Source: Paenibacillus antri
Lineage (GTDB): Bacteria > Bacillota > Bacilli > Paenibacillales > YIM-B00363
Reading direction: 5' to 3'
Assembly (NCBI RefSeq): GCF_005765165.1
Contig: NZ_VCIW01000005.1
Span: 305,550 to 369,549, forward strand
Length of the DNA: 64,000 nt
Positions 1 to 9,320 of the stretch are shown in pieces. A program made the translations under genes and the position numbers. The notes beneath the pieces were generated by a model, which worked only from the letters and a program-made list of their open reading frames with translations, was not told where the DNA came from and did not search any database. Numbering within the stretch: the stretch's first letter is position 1; every line of letters starts with the position of its first letter.

Positions 1-2
1 TC

Positions 3-773
3 AGCAATACGAGTACAACCGCAAACGAAAAGCTTACGACCGGCAAGCTTGCCGTATTCGGAGCTCAACCGATGTTAGCCGATTTGCAAAAAACGCTCTA
101 TAAGACGAATCCGGAAATGCAATATGAACTGCTGGGACCGATGAAGAATAAGAGCGGAAATATTCGAACGCAAGTGGAAAAACCCGGCCGTTCCGGTTTC
201 CCTGTCCTGTTCTTAAGCGCCGACATCAAAGATCCCGATGCGGCATTGCGGTACATCGATTACGTCAACAGCGAAGAGGGCCGATTGCTTGCACACTTCG
301 GGATCGAAGGAACGCACTACACGTTGGAGAACGGGGTTCCGAAATGGATTCCCGACGTGAAAAAACAATTCGACGAAAACCCGGATTTGAAACGGGACGC
401 AGGTCTCAATTATCTTCCGGGCCGGTTCATCGGCGCATTCTCCCCTGACGTCGCTTGGCCGAAAGCCGAGGATGAAAAAACAGAGTGGGAAAAGCTGGAG
501 GACAGCTTCTCGGCGAAGATGCCTATTAAAATCATCGACAAAGTCAGCGCCAGCTACCTTGCAAGAGAGTGGCCTAAATATCAGGAATTTAGAGATAAAA
601 CCAGCAGCTTGAACTTCGACGAGGAATTTAAGAAAGCATTTTTTGCGGCATCCGACGAAGAAGCTCTTAATATGCTTCATAACGTTCAAGAGAAATTCAG
701 AGCTGCCGGCGTGGAAGAAATGGCGGAGTTCGTGGCTCAAAAAGCTGCGGAAAGAGATGATGTAGGGTTCTAG
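3..773 (+). CDS. Extracellular sugar-binding lipoprotein, C-terminal part (partial)
   Basis: The frame is open from the first bases of the window, so the true start lies upstream and the ATG at 72 is internal. The visible part is about 256 residues and resembles the C-terminal half of LplA-type solute-binding proteins of CUT1 ABC transporters, with a YIDYVNSEEGRLL segment and a long helical tail. Such lipoproteins capture an oligosaccharide outside the membrane and deliver it to a permease pair. The enzyme genes that follow fit a sugar-catabolism locus. The substrate cannot be read from this fragment. Confidence 0.75.
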   Translation, partial: SNTSTTANEKLTTGKLAVFGAQPMLADLQKTLYKTNPEMQYELLGPMKNKSGNIRTQVEKPGRSGFPVLFLSADIKDPDAALRYIDYVNSEEGRLLAHFGIEGTHYTLENGVPKWIPDVKKQFDENPDLKRDAGLNYLPGRFIGAFSPDVAWPKAEDEKTEWEKLEDSFSAKMPIKIIDKVSASYLAREWPKYQEFRDKTSSLNFDEEFKKAFFAASDEEALNMLHNVQEKFRAAGVEEMAEFVAQKAAERDDVGF

Positions 774-788
774 AAGGAAGCTTTATGA

Positions 789-818
789 CTATGGGATGGT
801 ATCGCAGCCATCCCATAG
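789..818 (+). terminator. Hairpin after the binding-protein gene
   Basis: A perfect 11-bp inverted repeat (CTATGGGATGG / CCATCCCATAG) with an 8-nt loop sits 15 bases after the stop codon. It is followed by only a short pyrimidine stretch (TCTTTCC). It could be a weak terminator or an attenuating or stabilising stem that lowers expression of the downstream enzyme genes relative to the binding protein. Confidence 0.55.
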
Positions 819-846
819 ATCTTTCCTATCGGGAGATGACGAAGTC

Positions 847-3030
847 ATGAATCGATCGCGTACGGAAGAGCGGACCGGCTTTCAAATCGGTGCTCCCTAC
901 GGACCGACCTACGATCTGCAAACCGATTTCGTTATGGTATACGGCGTCGGGCCGGATATGCCGGATCGGATTCGCCAATGGGCCGATCGCGGGTACGAAG
1001 TACACTTGATGACAGGCGTTTCTTGGGGCTCTTATCAAGATTATTTGAACGGGAAGGTGGACGGACGCGAGCATTGGGATGAAGCGCAGATGAACCGGTA
1101 CGGAGAAACCATTATTCACGGTACATCGAAAGACATCCCCTATATGGTTCCGACCATCGCCTTTACGGACTTTCTGACGAACCGGATCAAACGGGCGGTC
1201 GATGCAGGCGTCGAAGCCATTCATCTGGAAGAACCGGAATTTTGGGTGGAAGGAGGTTATTCGGAGGCTTTTAAGCGGGAATGGCAGATTTACTACAATG
1301 AGCCATGGGTGGCTCCGCATGAGTCCGTCGACGCGCAGTTTCGTTCCGCCAAGCTGAAAGCGTATTTATATACACGCTGCTTGGACCGACTTTGCGCGGC
1401 TTTGAAGGAATACGCCATGATCGCTTATAACCGCCATCTCCGGTTCTATGTACCGACGCATAGTCTAATCAATTATACGCAATGGCGGATTGTAAGTCCC
1501 GAGTCATGGCTGCTCGATCTCCCGACCATAGACGGATATATTGCGCAAATTTGGACGGGAACGTCGCGGACGCCGAATGTATACGAAGGGAAAAGAAAAG
1601 AACGCACGTTCGAAACGGCGTTCCTCGAATACGGCGCGATGCAGGAGTTAGTCCGCGGTACGAATCGACGGATGTGGTTTTTGCACGATCCGATCGAGGA
1701 TGATCCGGAGCACACCTGGAGGGACTATCGCGAGAATTATTTGAAGACCGTCGTCGCCTCGCTGCTTCATCCGCATATTTCTCATTACGAAGTAGCCCCT
1801 TGGCCCAGCCGCATCTTCGAAGGGAAATATCCGAAAGAGGACGGAGACGGCAGGGAAGGAATTCCGGACCACTATGCTACGTTACTCTTGAACGTGATGC
1901 ATACGCTCGGAGACATGCAGCAAGAAGTGATCCGATTCCAAGGCGAAAACTGCATGATCGGAGTGCTGCTTTCGGACAGTGCGATGTATCAGCGAAATGT
2001 ACCCGGTGCTAGCGAATCGGAAACTTCGTTTAAATACGACGGAACGGTCGTCGAATCCGCCCAAGGCTCCGACTTCAGGGAGCTGTTAGACTGGTCTCCG
2101 TTTTACGGACTTACGCTGCCCTTGCTGAAACATGGCATGACGGTGAGGCCCGTTCAGTTGGAAAATATTCGACGGTATCCCGCGTATTTGGACGATTACC
2201 GCGTGCTCGTTCTTAGTTATGAGTTCATGAAGCCGGAATCTCCGGATATCCATAACGCCATTACGGATTGGGTGCGCGGCGGCGGCATTCTCGTTTATGT
2301 CGGAGACGGCCGAGATCCGTTCCATAGCGTACGAGCATGGTGGAATCAAGGCAAAAGAGGATACGCCACGCCCGCCGAGCATTTATTCGGTTGCCTCGGT
2401 TTGAACGCGGACGCGAACGAGGGGATTCATTCGCTCGGGAAGGGGATCGTCGGATATGTACGGCTGGATCCGGCCGTATGCGCGAAGACGAAAGAGGGGG
2501 CGGACCGTCTTCGTCGCATGGTGGCCGACGCGATTACCGCGCTTGGAGACCAAAGCTTGCAATGGAGCCCGAAAAATTACTTCCTGCTTCATCGCGGGCC
2601 TTATGTCATCGCCGCGGTTCTGGACGAATCCGTCAGCCCCGAACCCCTTGTATTGAATGGAATGTATGTGAATCTGTTCGATCCGAACTTGAGCGTTACG
2701 GAACACATCGAGATTTCCCCGGGCGATAATGCGTTGTTATACGATTTGAATTCCGTACCCGTCGCAGAGGAACCTTCCGTTATCGCCGCATCATCAAGAA
2801 CCGAGCAGCTTTCTTCGACTCATGCGGAATACAGCTTTACAGCCAAAGGTCCTGAGCGCGTTCAAGCGGTAGCTTGCATCCGCAGCAAAAAGAAACCTGC
2901 TTCCGTCCGTTTGGAGCATGCCGGCACGCAGAAGGAAATGGCCTTCACATGGCACGAGCAATGTCGGACTCTTCATCTGCAGTACCCTAATCATCCGGAT
3001 GGGGTAACGATTACGTTATTGTTTTCATGA
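847..3030 (+). CDS. Glycosidase-like TIM-barrel protein with GATase-like domain
   Basis: This protein of about 727 residues has no family I can name with certainty. The first 350 residues look like a glycoside-hydrolase barrel, with an acidic EEPEFW motif near residue 120. The segment near residues 430-490 (LPLLKHGMTVRPVQLE ... WVRGGGILVYVGDG) resembles the class I glutamine-amidotransferase-like trimerisation domain of GH42-type beta-galactosidases. I chose the ATG at 847, preceded by GGGAG at 831-835, because the upstream ATG at 796 lies inside the hairpin. No signal peptide is visible, so the protein is probably cytoplasmic and acts on imported oligosaccharide. The function is inferred from fold resemblance and context. 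Confidence 0.6.
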   Translation: MNRSRTEERTGFQIGAPYGPTYDLQTDFVMVYGVGPDMPDRIRQWADRGYEVHLMTGVSWGSYQDYLNGKVDGREHWDEAQMNRYGETIIHGTSKDIPYMVPTIAFTDFLTNRIKRAVDAGVEAIHLEEPEFWVEGGYSEAFKREWQIYYNEPWVAPHESVDAQFRSAKLKAYLYTRCLDRLCAALKEYAMIAYNRHLRFYVPTHSLINYTQWRIVSPESWLLDLPTIDGYIAQIWTGTSRTPNVYEGKRKERTFETAFLEYGAMQELVRGTNRRMWFLHDPIEDDPEHTWRDYRENYLKTVVASLLHPHISHYEVAPWPSRIFEGKYPKEDGDGREGIPDHYATLLLNVMHTLGDMQQEVIRFQGENCMIGVLLSDSAMYQRNVPGASESETSFKYDGTVVESAQGSDFRELLDWSPFYGLTLPLLKHGMTVRPVQLENIRRYPAYLDDYRVLVLSYEFMKPESPDIHNAITDWVRGGGILVYVGDGRDPFHSVRAWWNQGKRGYATPAEHLFGCLGLNADANEGIHSLGKGIVGYVRLDPAVCAKTKEGADRLRRMVADAITALGDQSLQWSPKNYFLLHRGPYVIAAVLDESVSPEPLVLNGMYVNLFDPNLSVTEHIEISPGDNALLYDLNSVPVAEEPSVIAASSRTEQLSSTHAEYSFTAKGPERVQAVACIRSKKKPASVRLEHAGTQKEMAFTWHEQCRTLHLQYPNHPDGVTITLLFS

Positions 3031-3076
3031 TCTTTAGGTCAGTCTTCTTTCAAACAGGTAAGGGAGGGGACAACAC

Positions 3077-3865
3077 GTGTTACACCCGATCGTTTCCGCA
3101 GGAGAATTCACGGACCTCGATCGATTTATTTTCGAATCGTGGGGTTACTTCGTCATTCCGAATGTGCTGTCGAAAGAGGAGATTCAACAATGTTTAGATG
3201 CATCCATCCGAATTCATGAAGCGGCGGGTACCCTCGGATTCGGTCAAGTCGGCAGAGGATACGAGACGGAGCCGGCTATCGAAAGGTTAATGGATCATCC
3301 GGCGGTTTTACCGAAGATCAGAGGTTTGCTTGGAGATCGATTCATTGTGCAGTCCGGGTGGAATACGAAGCAACCGGCGCGCGGCGGTATGGGAGGCTGG
3401 CATCAAGATGGATCCGGCGCCTACGATTTTAAGAAGTTAGGGTATCCGATACCCCTAATCCAGCTCCGAGCTTCCTTCTTATTAACCGACCAAGAAGAGC
3501 CCGGCATGGGGAATATGGAGTTCATTCCAGGCAGTCACCGAAGCAGCGCTCCTCTTCCGGATTCGGTCCGCGCCGCAAAGTCGGGTACGCCGATCAGTCA
3601 TGTGCTCTGCGCAACTGCAGGGTCGGTTCTGGTGTTCCACAACGCTATATGGCATCGGACGTACGAACATAATCGGGATTACGACCGCTACACCATGCAT
3701 TACATCTATAGTCCTCCGTGGGTAAAGCCTTCGGACCGTTTCCATAACGATGTCGATTTTATGCAGAGAACTACGCCTCTTCGGAGAGCTTTAATGGGAG
3801 ACTTTACGAGGCCCGATGCGCCATTCGGAGCCAATTATGCGCCGCCTCCCTTTGAAGGAAACTGA
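3077..3865 (+). CDS. Phytanoyl-CoA dioxygenase (PhyH) family protein
   Basis: This is an Fe(II)/2-oxoglutarate-dependent oxygenase of the PhyH family, 262 residues. The iron triad is visible as H109-x-D111 (WHQDG) and a distal His in AIWHRTYEHN near residue 193. A late Arg (DYDRYTMHY) may bind 2-oxoglutarate. The start is a GTG preceded by AGGGAGGGG. It lies between the glycosidase-like gene and two Gfo/Idh/MocA genes, so it probably oxidises a sugar-derived or small-molecule substrate within the same pathway. The substrate is unknown. Confidence 0.8.
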   Translation: MLHPIVSAGEFTDLDRFIFESWGYFVIPNVLSKEEIQQCLDASIRIHEAAGTLGFGQVGRGYETEPAIERLMDHPAVLPKIRGLLGDRFIVQSGWNTKQPARGGMGGWHQDGSGAYDFKKLGYPIPLIQLRASFLLTDQEEPGMGNMEFIPGSHRSSAPLPDSVRAAKSGTPISHVLCATAGSVLVFHNAIWHRTYEHNRDYDRYTMHYIYSPPWVKPSDRFHNDVDFMQRTTPLRRALMGDFTRPDAPFGANYAPPPFEGN

Positions 3866-3902
3866 ACCATCCGAAAATTTAACGATAACGGAGGGAATCC
3901 GA

Positions 3903-4886
3903 ATGTTGAACGTTGCGATGTTGAGCAAGTGGCATGTGCATGCTGCCGATTATGCTAGAAAGTTACAATCTCACGGGAATGTGAAGCTCACGGCCGTCTG
4001 GGACGAACAGCCGGAACGCGGGAGCGAATGGGCCGCCCAATTGGGAGCGGATTTCGAAGCGGATTTGGATACGCTCTTACGACGGGAAGACATCGATGGA
4101 GTCGTGGTAGACGCTCCTACAAGCATGCATGCGGACGTCATGGTCGCTGCCGCCGAAGCCGGCAAACATATTTTTACCGAGAAAGCCATGGCACTTACCG
4201 TTGAAGAGTGCGATCGAATTTCCGCAGCGGTACGCAAAGCGGGCGTTAAGTTTTGCATTTCGTTCCCCGCTCGCACAAGGCCGCACCAATTGTTCGCGAA
4301 GCAATTGATCGACGACCAAACCTTAGGGGACGTTACGCTATTGCGCATTCGGAACGGCCACGACGGCGCACTGAATAATTGGCTCCCGGAATACTGGTAT
4401 GACGAGAAGCAAGCCGGCGGCGGCGCGATGATGGATTTGGGCTGTCATCCGATGTACTTAGCGAGTTGGATGTTGGGGAAGCCGAAGCGAATCACTTCCA
4501 TGTTTCATTATTTCACGAATCGAGCAGTCGAAGATAATGCGCAGTGTTCTATTGAGTTCGTAAATAACGCGGTCGCGTTGGTGGAAACAAGCCTGGTTAC
4601 CTACAGAACTCCTTCCGCTCTTGAGATTTACGGCACGGAAGGTACCTTGATGATCTCGGATGATTCGGTTCGCGTCATCTCGAAGAAGCTCGATCTCCCT
4701 TTCAACGGATGGATTTCACCCACTCAACTCCCTAAAGAGCAGCCGCTTCCGATCATCCAATGGGCGGATGCATTACTCGACGACAAGCCGATGCCCTTCG
4801 GATTGGAAGATGGAACGAAATTGACGGAGCTGTTGGAAGCGGCATACATCGCTCATAAGGAAAACCGGACGGTAGAGTTCAAATAA
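3903..4886 (+). CDS. Gfo/Idh/MocA family oxidoreductase, atypical nucleotide loop
   Basis: This is an NAD(P)-dependent dehydrogenase of the Gfo/Idh/MocA family, 328 residues, with an N-terminal Rossmann domain and a C-terminal alpha/beta domain. The ATG at 3903 follows GGAGGG by 7 bases and is preferred over the ATG at 3816, which overlaps the preceding gene. The usual GxGxxG loop is replaced by LSKWHVHA, and the conserved EKP motif reads EKA (TEKAMAL). A sugar-site GGGAMMDLGCHP motif is kept. It may be a divergent sugar dehydrogenase or a non-canonical member acting with the adjacent 4906 gene. Confidence 0.8.
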   Translation: MLNVAMLSKWHVHAADYARKLQSHGNVKLTAVWDEQPERGSEWAAQLGADFEADLDTLLRREDIDGVVVDAPTSMHADVMVAAAEAGKHIFTEKAMALTVEECDRISAAVRKAGVKFCISFPARTRPHQLFAKQLIDDQTLGDVTLLRIRNGHDGALNNWLPEYWYDEKQAGGGAMMDLGCHPMYLASWMLGKPKRITSMFHYFTNRAVEDNAQCSIEFVNNAVALVETSLVTYRTPSALEIYGTEGTLMISDDSVRVISKKLDLPFNGWISPTQLPKEQPLPIIQWADALLDDKPMPFGLEDGTKLTELLEAAYIAHKENRTVEFK

Positions 4887-4905
4887 ACCGGGGGAGGGTA
4901 TTCAT

Positions 4906-5988
4906 ATGAGAACGGTAAATGTAGGGATTATCGGTTGCGGCATGATTGCGAACGGCAAACATATGCCGTGTTTGTCCAAGCTAGACAATGTGCAGATGGT
5001 GGCCTTCTGCGATCTGTTGCCGGAAAGAGCCGAGGAAGCTGCAAAAAAGTACGGTACGCCCGAAGCGAAGGTGTTTACGGATTACAAGGATTTGCTTGCG
5101 ATGGAAGAGATTGAGGTCGTACATGTGCTGACGCCGAACAGCTCTCACGCGGCGATCTCCGTCGACGCTCTCGAAAGCGGCAAACACGTCATGTGCGAAA
5201 AACCGATGGCCGTCACAGGCGAGGAAGCCAAAGCGATGTACGAAGCTCACTTGCGCACAGGCAAAAAGCTAACCGTCGGGTATCAGAATCGTTCCAACGC
5301 CAGAAGCCAATTGTTAAAAAAGATGATCGCCGATGGGGAGCTTGGGGAAATCTATTTCGCAAAGGCCGTGGCTACTCGAAGAAGAGGCGTTCCTACCTGG
5401 GGCGTGTTTTTGGATAAAGAGAAACAGGGGGGCGGTCCGATGATCGATATCGGCACCCACTCCCTTGATCTAATCTTGTGGTTAATGGACAACTACGAAC
5501 CGGAGAGCGTCGTCGGCAGTGTCTTCCATAAGCTGAAGCATACCGAAAATGCCGCGAACGAATGGGGTTCCTGGGACCCGAACGAATTCGAGGTAGAAGA
5601 CTCGGCGTTCGGGTACGTGAAATTTAAAAACGGCGCTACGGTCGTTATCGAAACGAGCTGGGCTCTTAACATCGCGGAAGGCGGCGGCAATCTGCTTTGC
5701 GGAACGAAGGGAGGAGCGGATTTCGCTAAAAATGAACTGCGCATCAACGGCGAGAGGGACGGAAGTTTGTTCCTGAATAAAATCGATGTAAATCCGAATA
5801 ACAGGGAACTATTCCGGGGAGAACAACTGACCGACTTCGAGTATGAAGCCAAACAATGGATTCACAGTATCGTGAACGACACCGAACCCTTAGTTAAACC
5901 GGAGGAGGCCATGATTGTTACACAAATATTAGAAGCGGTATACATCTCCGCGGAAACGGGAAAAACCGTTTATTTCGATAAAGAATAA
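4906..5988 (+). CDS. Gfo/Idh/MocA family oxidoreductase
   Basis: This is a canonical family member of 360 residues. It has the Rossmann motif GIIGCGMIANGKH at the N-terminus, the CEKPMAV motif near residue 100 and GGGPMIDIGTHSLD near residue 180. It starts 19 bases after the previous stop with a GGGGGAGGG ribosome site, so the two dehydrogenase genes are co-transcribed. The likely role is NAD-dependent oxidation or epimerisation of a sugar or inositol released by the upstream enzymes. The exact substrate is not inferable. Confidence 0.88.
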   Translation: MRTVNVGIIGCGMIANGKHMPCLSKLDNVQMVAFCDLLPERAEEAAKKYGTPEAKVFTDYKDLLAMEEIEVVHVLTPNSSHAAISVDALESGKHVMCEKPMAVTGEEAKAMYEAHLRTGKKLTVGYQNRSNARSQLLKKMIADGELGEIYFAKAVATRRRGVPTWGVFLDKEKQGGGPMIDIGTHSLDLILWLMDNYEPESVVGSVFHKLKHTENAANEWGSWDPNEFEVEDSAFGYVKFKNGATVVIETSWALNIAEGGGNLLCGTKGGADFAKNELRINGERDGSLFLNKIDVNPNNRELFRGEQLTDFEYEAKQWIHSIVNDTEPLVKPEEAMIVTQILEAVYISAETGKTVYFDKE

Positions 5989-6015
5989 GGATGTGAAATA
6001 AAGAGCGATTATTCT

Positions 6016-6064
6016 TCCCCTCATGGTTGACGACTCGACATTGTCGACCGGAGGGGATTTTTCT
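6016..6064 (+). terminator. Rho-independent terminator of the dehydrogenase operon
   Basis: TCCCCTC at 6016-6022 pairs with GAGGGGA at 6051-6057. A partial inner stem (GGTTGACGA / TGTCGACC) lies between them, and T-rich TTTTTTC follows. Confidence 0.75.
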
Positions 6065-6149
6065 ATGTCTAGGTGTCGACGATTTCCCAAGAGATCATCT
6101 ATTCCATATTATCGGACCTAGGCAGCAGTTTGAATAACCTGTTTTATTT

Positions 6150-6191
6150 AAAAATGAAACGACTGCCTTTTTAGGCGGCCGTTTCATTTTC
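6150..6191. terminator. Bidirectional terminator between convergent genes
   Basis: AAAATGAAACG-ACTGCC pairs with GGCGGC-CGTTTCATTTT across a TTTTTA loop. A/T runs on both flanks make it usable from either strand. It lies just downstream of the minus-strand hydrolase gene. Confidence 0.75.
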
Positions 6192-6217
6192 AACAGAAGG
6201 TTATTTGTTTTCCCGTA

Positions 6218-7027
6218 TCAAATATATGTCTCCGAAATAAATTCCTCAACGACTGCGTTAAACGCCTCAGGGGCGTCCGCATTCGCACAGTGTCCGGCGC
6301 CCTGCAGGCTGACGAGCCGGGACTTCGGTTCCAGACGATGCCATTCCTCGCAGGAGTCAGCCACATATGGCAAATCGTGCTCGCCGACGACGATTAGAAG
6401 CGGATATGGGACGGGGGACGTTTTCTTAATGAAAAATGTTCCCACTCCGGCCATCGCCCGGAAAGACGCGCGTCCGAAATGTCTCGCCCCTCGCGCGACG
6501 AGTTCGCGGCCTTCCTCCGTCCGGCACGTTTTGGACACGATGTCGCTTCGGAATTTCGATATCGAGAACAAGCTGGTTACGATCCACTTCAATCGCAGCT
6601 TGTTTTGCGCCTTGAGCGCCCGCTCATTCGCCTTGTGAACGGAGTAGCCTCCGACGACGGTCACCGACCGAACAAGTTCGGGATAACGGTCAGCGAACGC
6701 TTGCGCCGCCAACGAGCCCAACGAAACGCCGATCAGGTGGCACGCTTCGATACCGTTTTCCGACAAAATCCGGTGCATGACCTCCGGCAAATCCCCCATT
6801 GTAATCTGCACGACGTCCCGGTTGTGAAAGCCGTGTCCGGGATGGTCGATCAGAACGAGTTGATACTTATGTTGAAAATAAGCGATTTGACGCTCGAACA
6901 GATGGTGGTCCGCGAAAGCAGCATGGAGCATAAGAATCGTTTCTTTGCCTTCGTTTTCGTATAGATGGTAGTGGAAGGGATGGTTATTGAAAACGATAGC
7001 TTTCGTTTGCTTGAAAATGTCGCTCAT
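6218..7027 (-). CDS. Alpha/beta-fold hydrolase
   Basis: This 269-residue alpha/beta hydrolase has the nucleophile elbow GVSLGS (Ser102), an acid in GEHD (Asp218) and a catalytic His in GAGHCANAD (His246). The ATG is preceded on the minus strand by AAGGAGGAATC. No signal peptide is seen, so it is cytoplasmic. It resembles broad esterase and lactonase members; no specific substrate is evident. It is divergent from the AraC-family gene at 7233, which may regulate it. Confidence 0.85.
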   Translation of the reverse strand: MSDIFKQTKAIVFNNHPFHYHLYENEGKETILMLHAAFADHHLFERQIAYFQHKYQLVLIDHPGHGFHNRDVVQITMGDLPEVMHRILSENGIEACHLIGVSLGSLAAQAFADRYPELVRSVTVVGGYSVHKANERALKAQNKLRLKWIVTSLFSISKFRSDIVSKTCRTEEGRELVARGARHFGRASFRAMAGVGTFFIKKTSPVPYPLLIVVGEHDLPYVADSCEEWHRLEPKSRLVSLQGAGHCANADAPEAFNAVVEEFISETYI

Positions 7028-7232
7028 CCGAGAGATTCCTCCTTTCTTGCATCCCTATATCCATATTCGAGATGACAGGCGACCGTTCCATAACTCCGCT
7101 CGAGGACACCCCACAGGAATGCCTTTCACGCCACGCGATTTTAGAAAGAACAGATGAATTTGCCTGATGGTTAATTTATAATCGGAAACGCGGGCCATAT
7201 TATGTTGCTATTGTCCCGGGAGGTCGACATCC

Positions 7233-8237
7233 ATGAATAATCTATTTACAGATCGAATCAAACTGGCGCCAGGCTTCTGGACAAGCCTGAGAGGAATTGG
7301 GATAGATCCTATTGACGTTGCACGCAAAGCGAGTCTTCCGTTAACCGTAATTCATGATCCGGTCGTCTCAACTTCTAATTATTACGCTATCTGGCAAGCT
7401 TATTCCGAAATCGTCGGCGACGCAGCTGCGGGAATCGTCAAACTTGCGACCGCGTACGAAACGGCACAGTATCCGCCTGCCGCCTTGGCGACCTTCCACG
7501 CTCGCAACTACCGCGACGCGCTGAACCGAATGGCGAGTTACAAGCAAATGTGCCCTCCCGAAAACTTGCGCATACGCGAAGAGGGCGAGCAATGCTCGAT
7601 AGAGCTAGAGTGGCAATATGCGGAGCAGCCCGGACCGCCAGTGCTAGTCGGCATCACGTTCGCTTACCTGCTTGAGCTTGGACGCCGGGGGACCGGACGT
7701 CGCTTGACGGCCCAATCCGTCGAATTTATCCATCCCACGGGCGACGTTCAAGTTCTTGAGGGGTATTTCGGCTGCTGCGTTCGGACAGGGAGGGACCGCA
7801 ATCGGCTAACGTTACATCGAGAGGATCTGAACCGACCTTTCGCGTCGTACAACGAAGAACTTCTCGACATTCTAACTCCCGCCCTAGAACGTTCGTTGGA
7901 TGAACATCAGAGCAAGCGAACGATAAGCGACAAGGTCAAATGGATACTTTCGCGATGCCTTACTCGGAGGCGAATCGACATTCAAACCGTAGCTAACGAA
8001 CTAGGAATGAGCGATCGAACGTTGCAGCGCCGACTGACGGAAGAGGGAATAAGCTTTAAGAAGCTGCTATCGAAGACTAGACATGAACAGGCGCTCTTAT
8101 TCCTGGCAGACACGTCGTTGGAGATTAAAGAGGTCGCCTTTCTTGTAGGCTACGAGGACCAAAATTCGTTTTATCGTGCGTTTCGAACATGGGAAGGGGA
8201 GACTCCCGCCAATTGGCGCGTCGCGCAAGAGAGTTGA
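7233..8237 (+). CDS. AraC family transcriptional regulator (OruR/ArgR-like type)
   Basis: This 334-residue regulator has an N-terminal arabinose-binding-like domain (Arabinose_bd type, residues about 20-210) and a C-terminal AraC double helix-turn-helix (DIQTVANELGMSDRTLQRRL and EVAFLVGYEDQNSFYRAFRTWEG). It starts at ATG behind GGGAGGT. It is divergent from the hydrolase at 6218 and upstream of an SDR gene, its plausible targets. The effector is unknown. Confidence 0.87.
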   Translation: MNNLFTDRIKLAPGFWTSLRGIGIDPIDVARKASLPLTVIHDPVVSTSNYYAIWQAYSEIVGDAAAGIVKLATAYETAQYPPAALATFHARNYRDALNRMASYKQMCPPENLRIREEGEQCSIELEWQYAEQPGPPVLVGITFAYLLELGRRGTGRRLTAQSVEFIHPTGDVQVLEGYFGCCVRTGRDRNRLTLHREDLNRPFASYNEELLDILTPALERSLDEHQSKRTISDKVKWILSRCLTRRRIDIQTVANELGMSDRTLQRRLTEEGISFKKLLSKTRHEQALLFLADTSLEIKEVAFLVGYEDQNSFYRAFRTWEGETPANWRVAQES

Positions 8238-8312
8238 CGTCTTGCGCTAGTTACCGTTGAGGCGAAACGAGGTAGTATTATCCCTATCCTAAACATAAGG
8301 AGTGCCAGACGG

Positions 8313-9107
8313 ATGGATATGGGATTGAAAAATAAGACTGCTTTAGTAACGGGTTCTACCAAGGGAATCGGTAAAGCGATTGCCCTTGAACTTGCCAGAG
8401 AAGGCGTTCATGTACTCATAAATGGTCGGAACAACGATGACGTTGAGCGCATCGTAGCGGAAATCCAAGCGGAATTCCCCGAGACTCGTCCTCAGAATGC
8501 TGCGGCCGATCTCACTGATGAGCGGCAGAGAGAAGCTATATTCTCGAAATTCCCTTATGTCGACATTCTCGTTAACAGCATGGGCATCTATGAGGTCATG
8601 TCCTATGACGACGTGGACGATTCCGTATGGGAACAATATTTCCGCACGAACGTTCTCGCCGCCAACAATCTTATCAAGTTCTATATGCCCTTAATGTTGA
8701 AGCGCGAGTATGGCCGTATTATCTTTATCGCAAGCGAGGAAGCCATTATGCCTTCCGGCCAGATGCCTCAATATTGCGTGACCAAATCCATGCTGTTGTC
8801 ATTGTCCAAGAGCTTGTCCAGGCTTACGCGTGGCACCGAGGTTACCGTGAACACTATCCTTCCGGGTCCGACCCTCTCCGAGAATGTGCAGCAGATCATC
8901 GAGAGCATTTACCCAGGCGAAGGGGAGACATTCGTTGTTAAAGAGAAAGACTTTATGACGAAGAACCTGCCTCAATCCGAAATCCAAAGGTTTATCAGAC
9001 CTGCGGAGATCGGCCGCTTGGCCGCTTTCGTCTGCAGCCCGATGGCTTCAGCTTTCAAAGGATCTCCGATCCGCATGGATGGGGGAATGGTACCGACAAT
9101 ATTTTAA
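8313..9107 (+). CDS. SDR family NAD(P)-dependent oxidoreductase
   Basis: This classical short-chain dehydrogenase has 264 residues. It has the cofactor motif TGSTKGIG at residues 13-20, NSMG (variant of NNAG) near residue 88, catalytic Tyr154-x3-Lys158 (QYCVTKS), and a C-terminal GSPIRMDGGMVPTIF typical of the FabG-like group. The start follows AAGGAGTGCC. It is downstream of the AraC gene in the same direction with a 75-base gap. The substrate is unknown. Confidence 0.88.
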   Translation: MDMGLKNKTALVTGSTKGIGKAIALELAREGVHVLINGRNNDDVERIVAEIQAEFPETRPQNAAADLTDERQREAIFSKFPYVDILVNSMGIYEVMSYDDVDDSVWEQYFRTNVLAANNLIKFYMPLMLKREYGRIIFIASEEAIMPSGQMPQYCVTKSMLLSLSKSLSRLTRGTEVTVNTILPGPTLSENVQQIIESIYPGEGETFVVKEKDFMTKNLPQSEIQRFIRPAEIGRLAAFVCSPMASAFKGSPIRMDGGMVPTIF

Positions 9108-9320
9108 GATAGCCAATAAATATACTCCGGCAGCATGCCAGATGTTCGGTTGCCGTTTACCGTTGAAGTAAAGCAAGGGACGGACAGTTTAGTTTACCGG
9201 TTGCATTTAGTTATTGAACTCGTTTGGAGGAAATAGGTAACAAATGAAGAAATAGTTGAGAACAGTCTTGAGTTGACAATCAAACGGTAAGATAGGGAAA
9301 TTTCGCAAAGGAGTGTGATA

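Noticed and set aside
796..846. Upstream start of the glycosidase-like gene
   Set aside because: The ATG at 796 is inside an 11-bp perfect stem and lacks a ribosome site; 847 has GGGAG at a usable distance.
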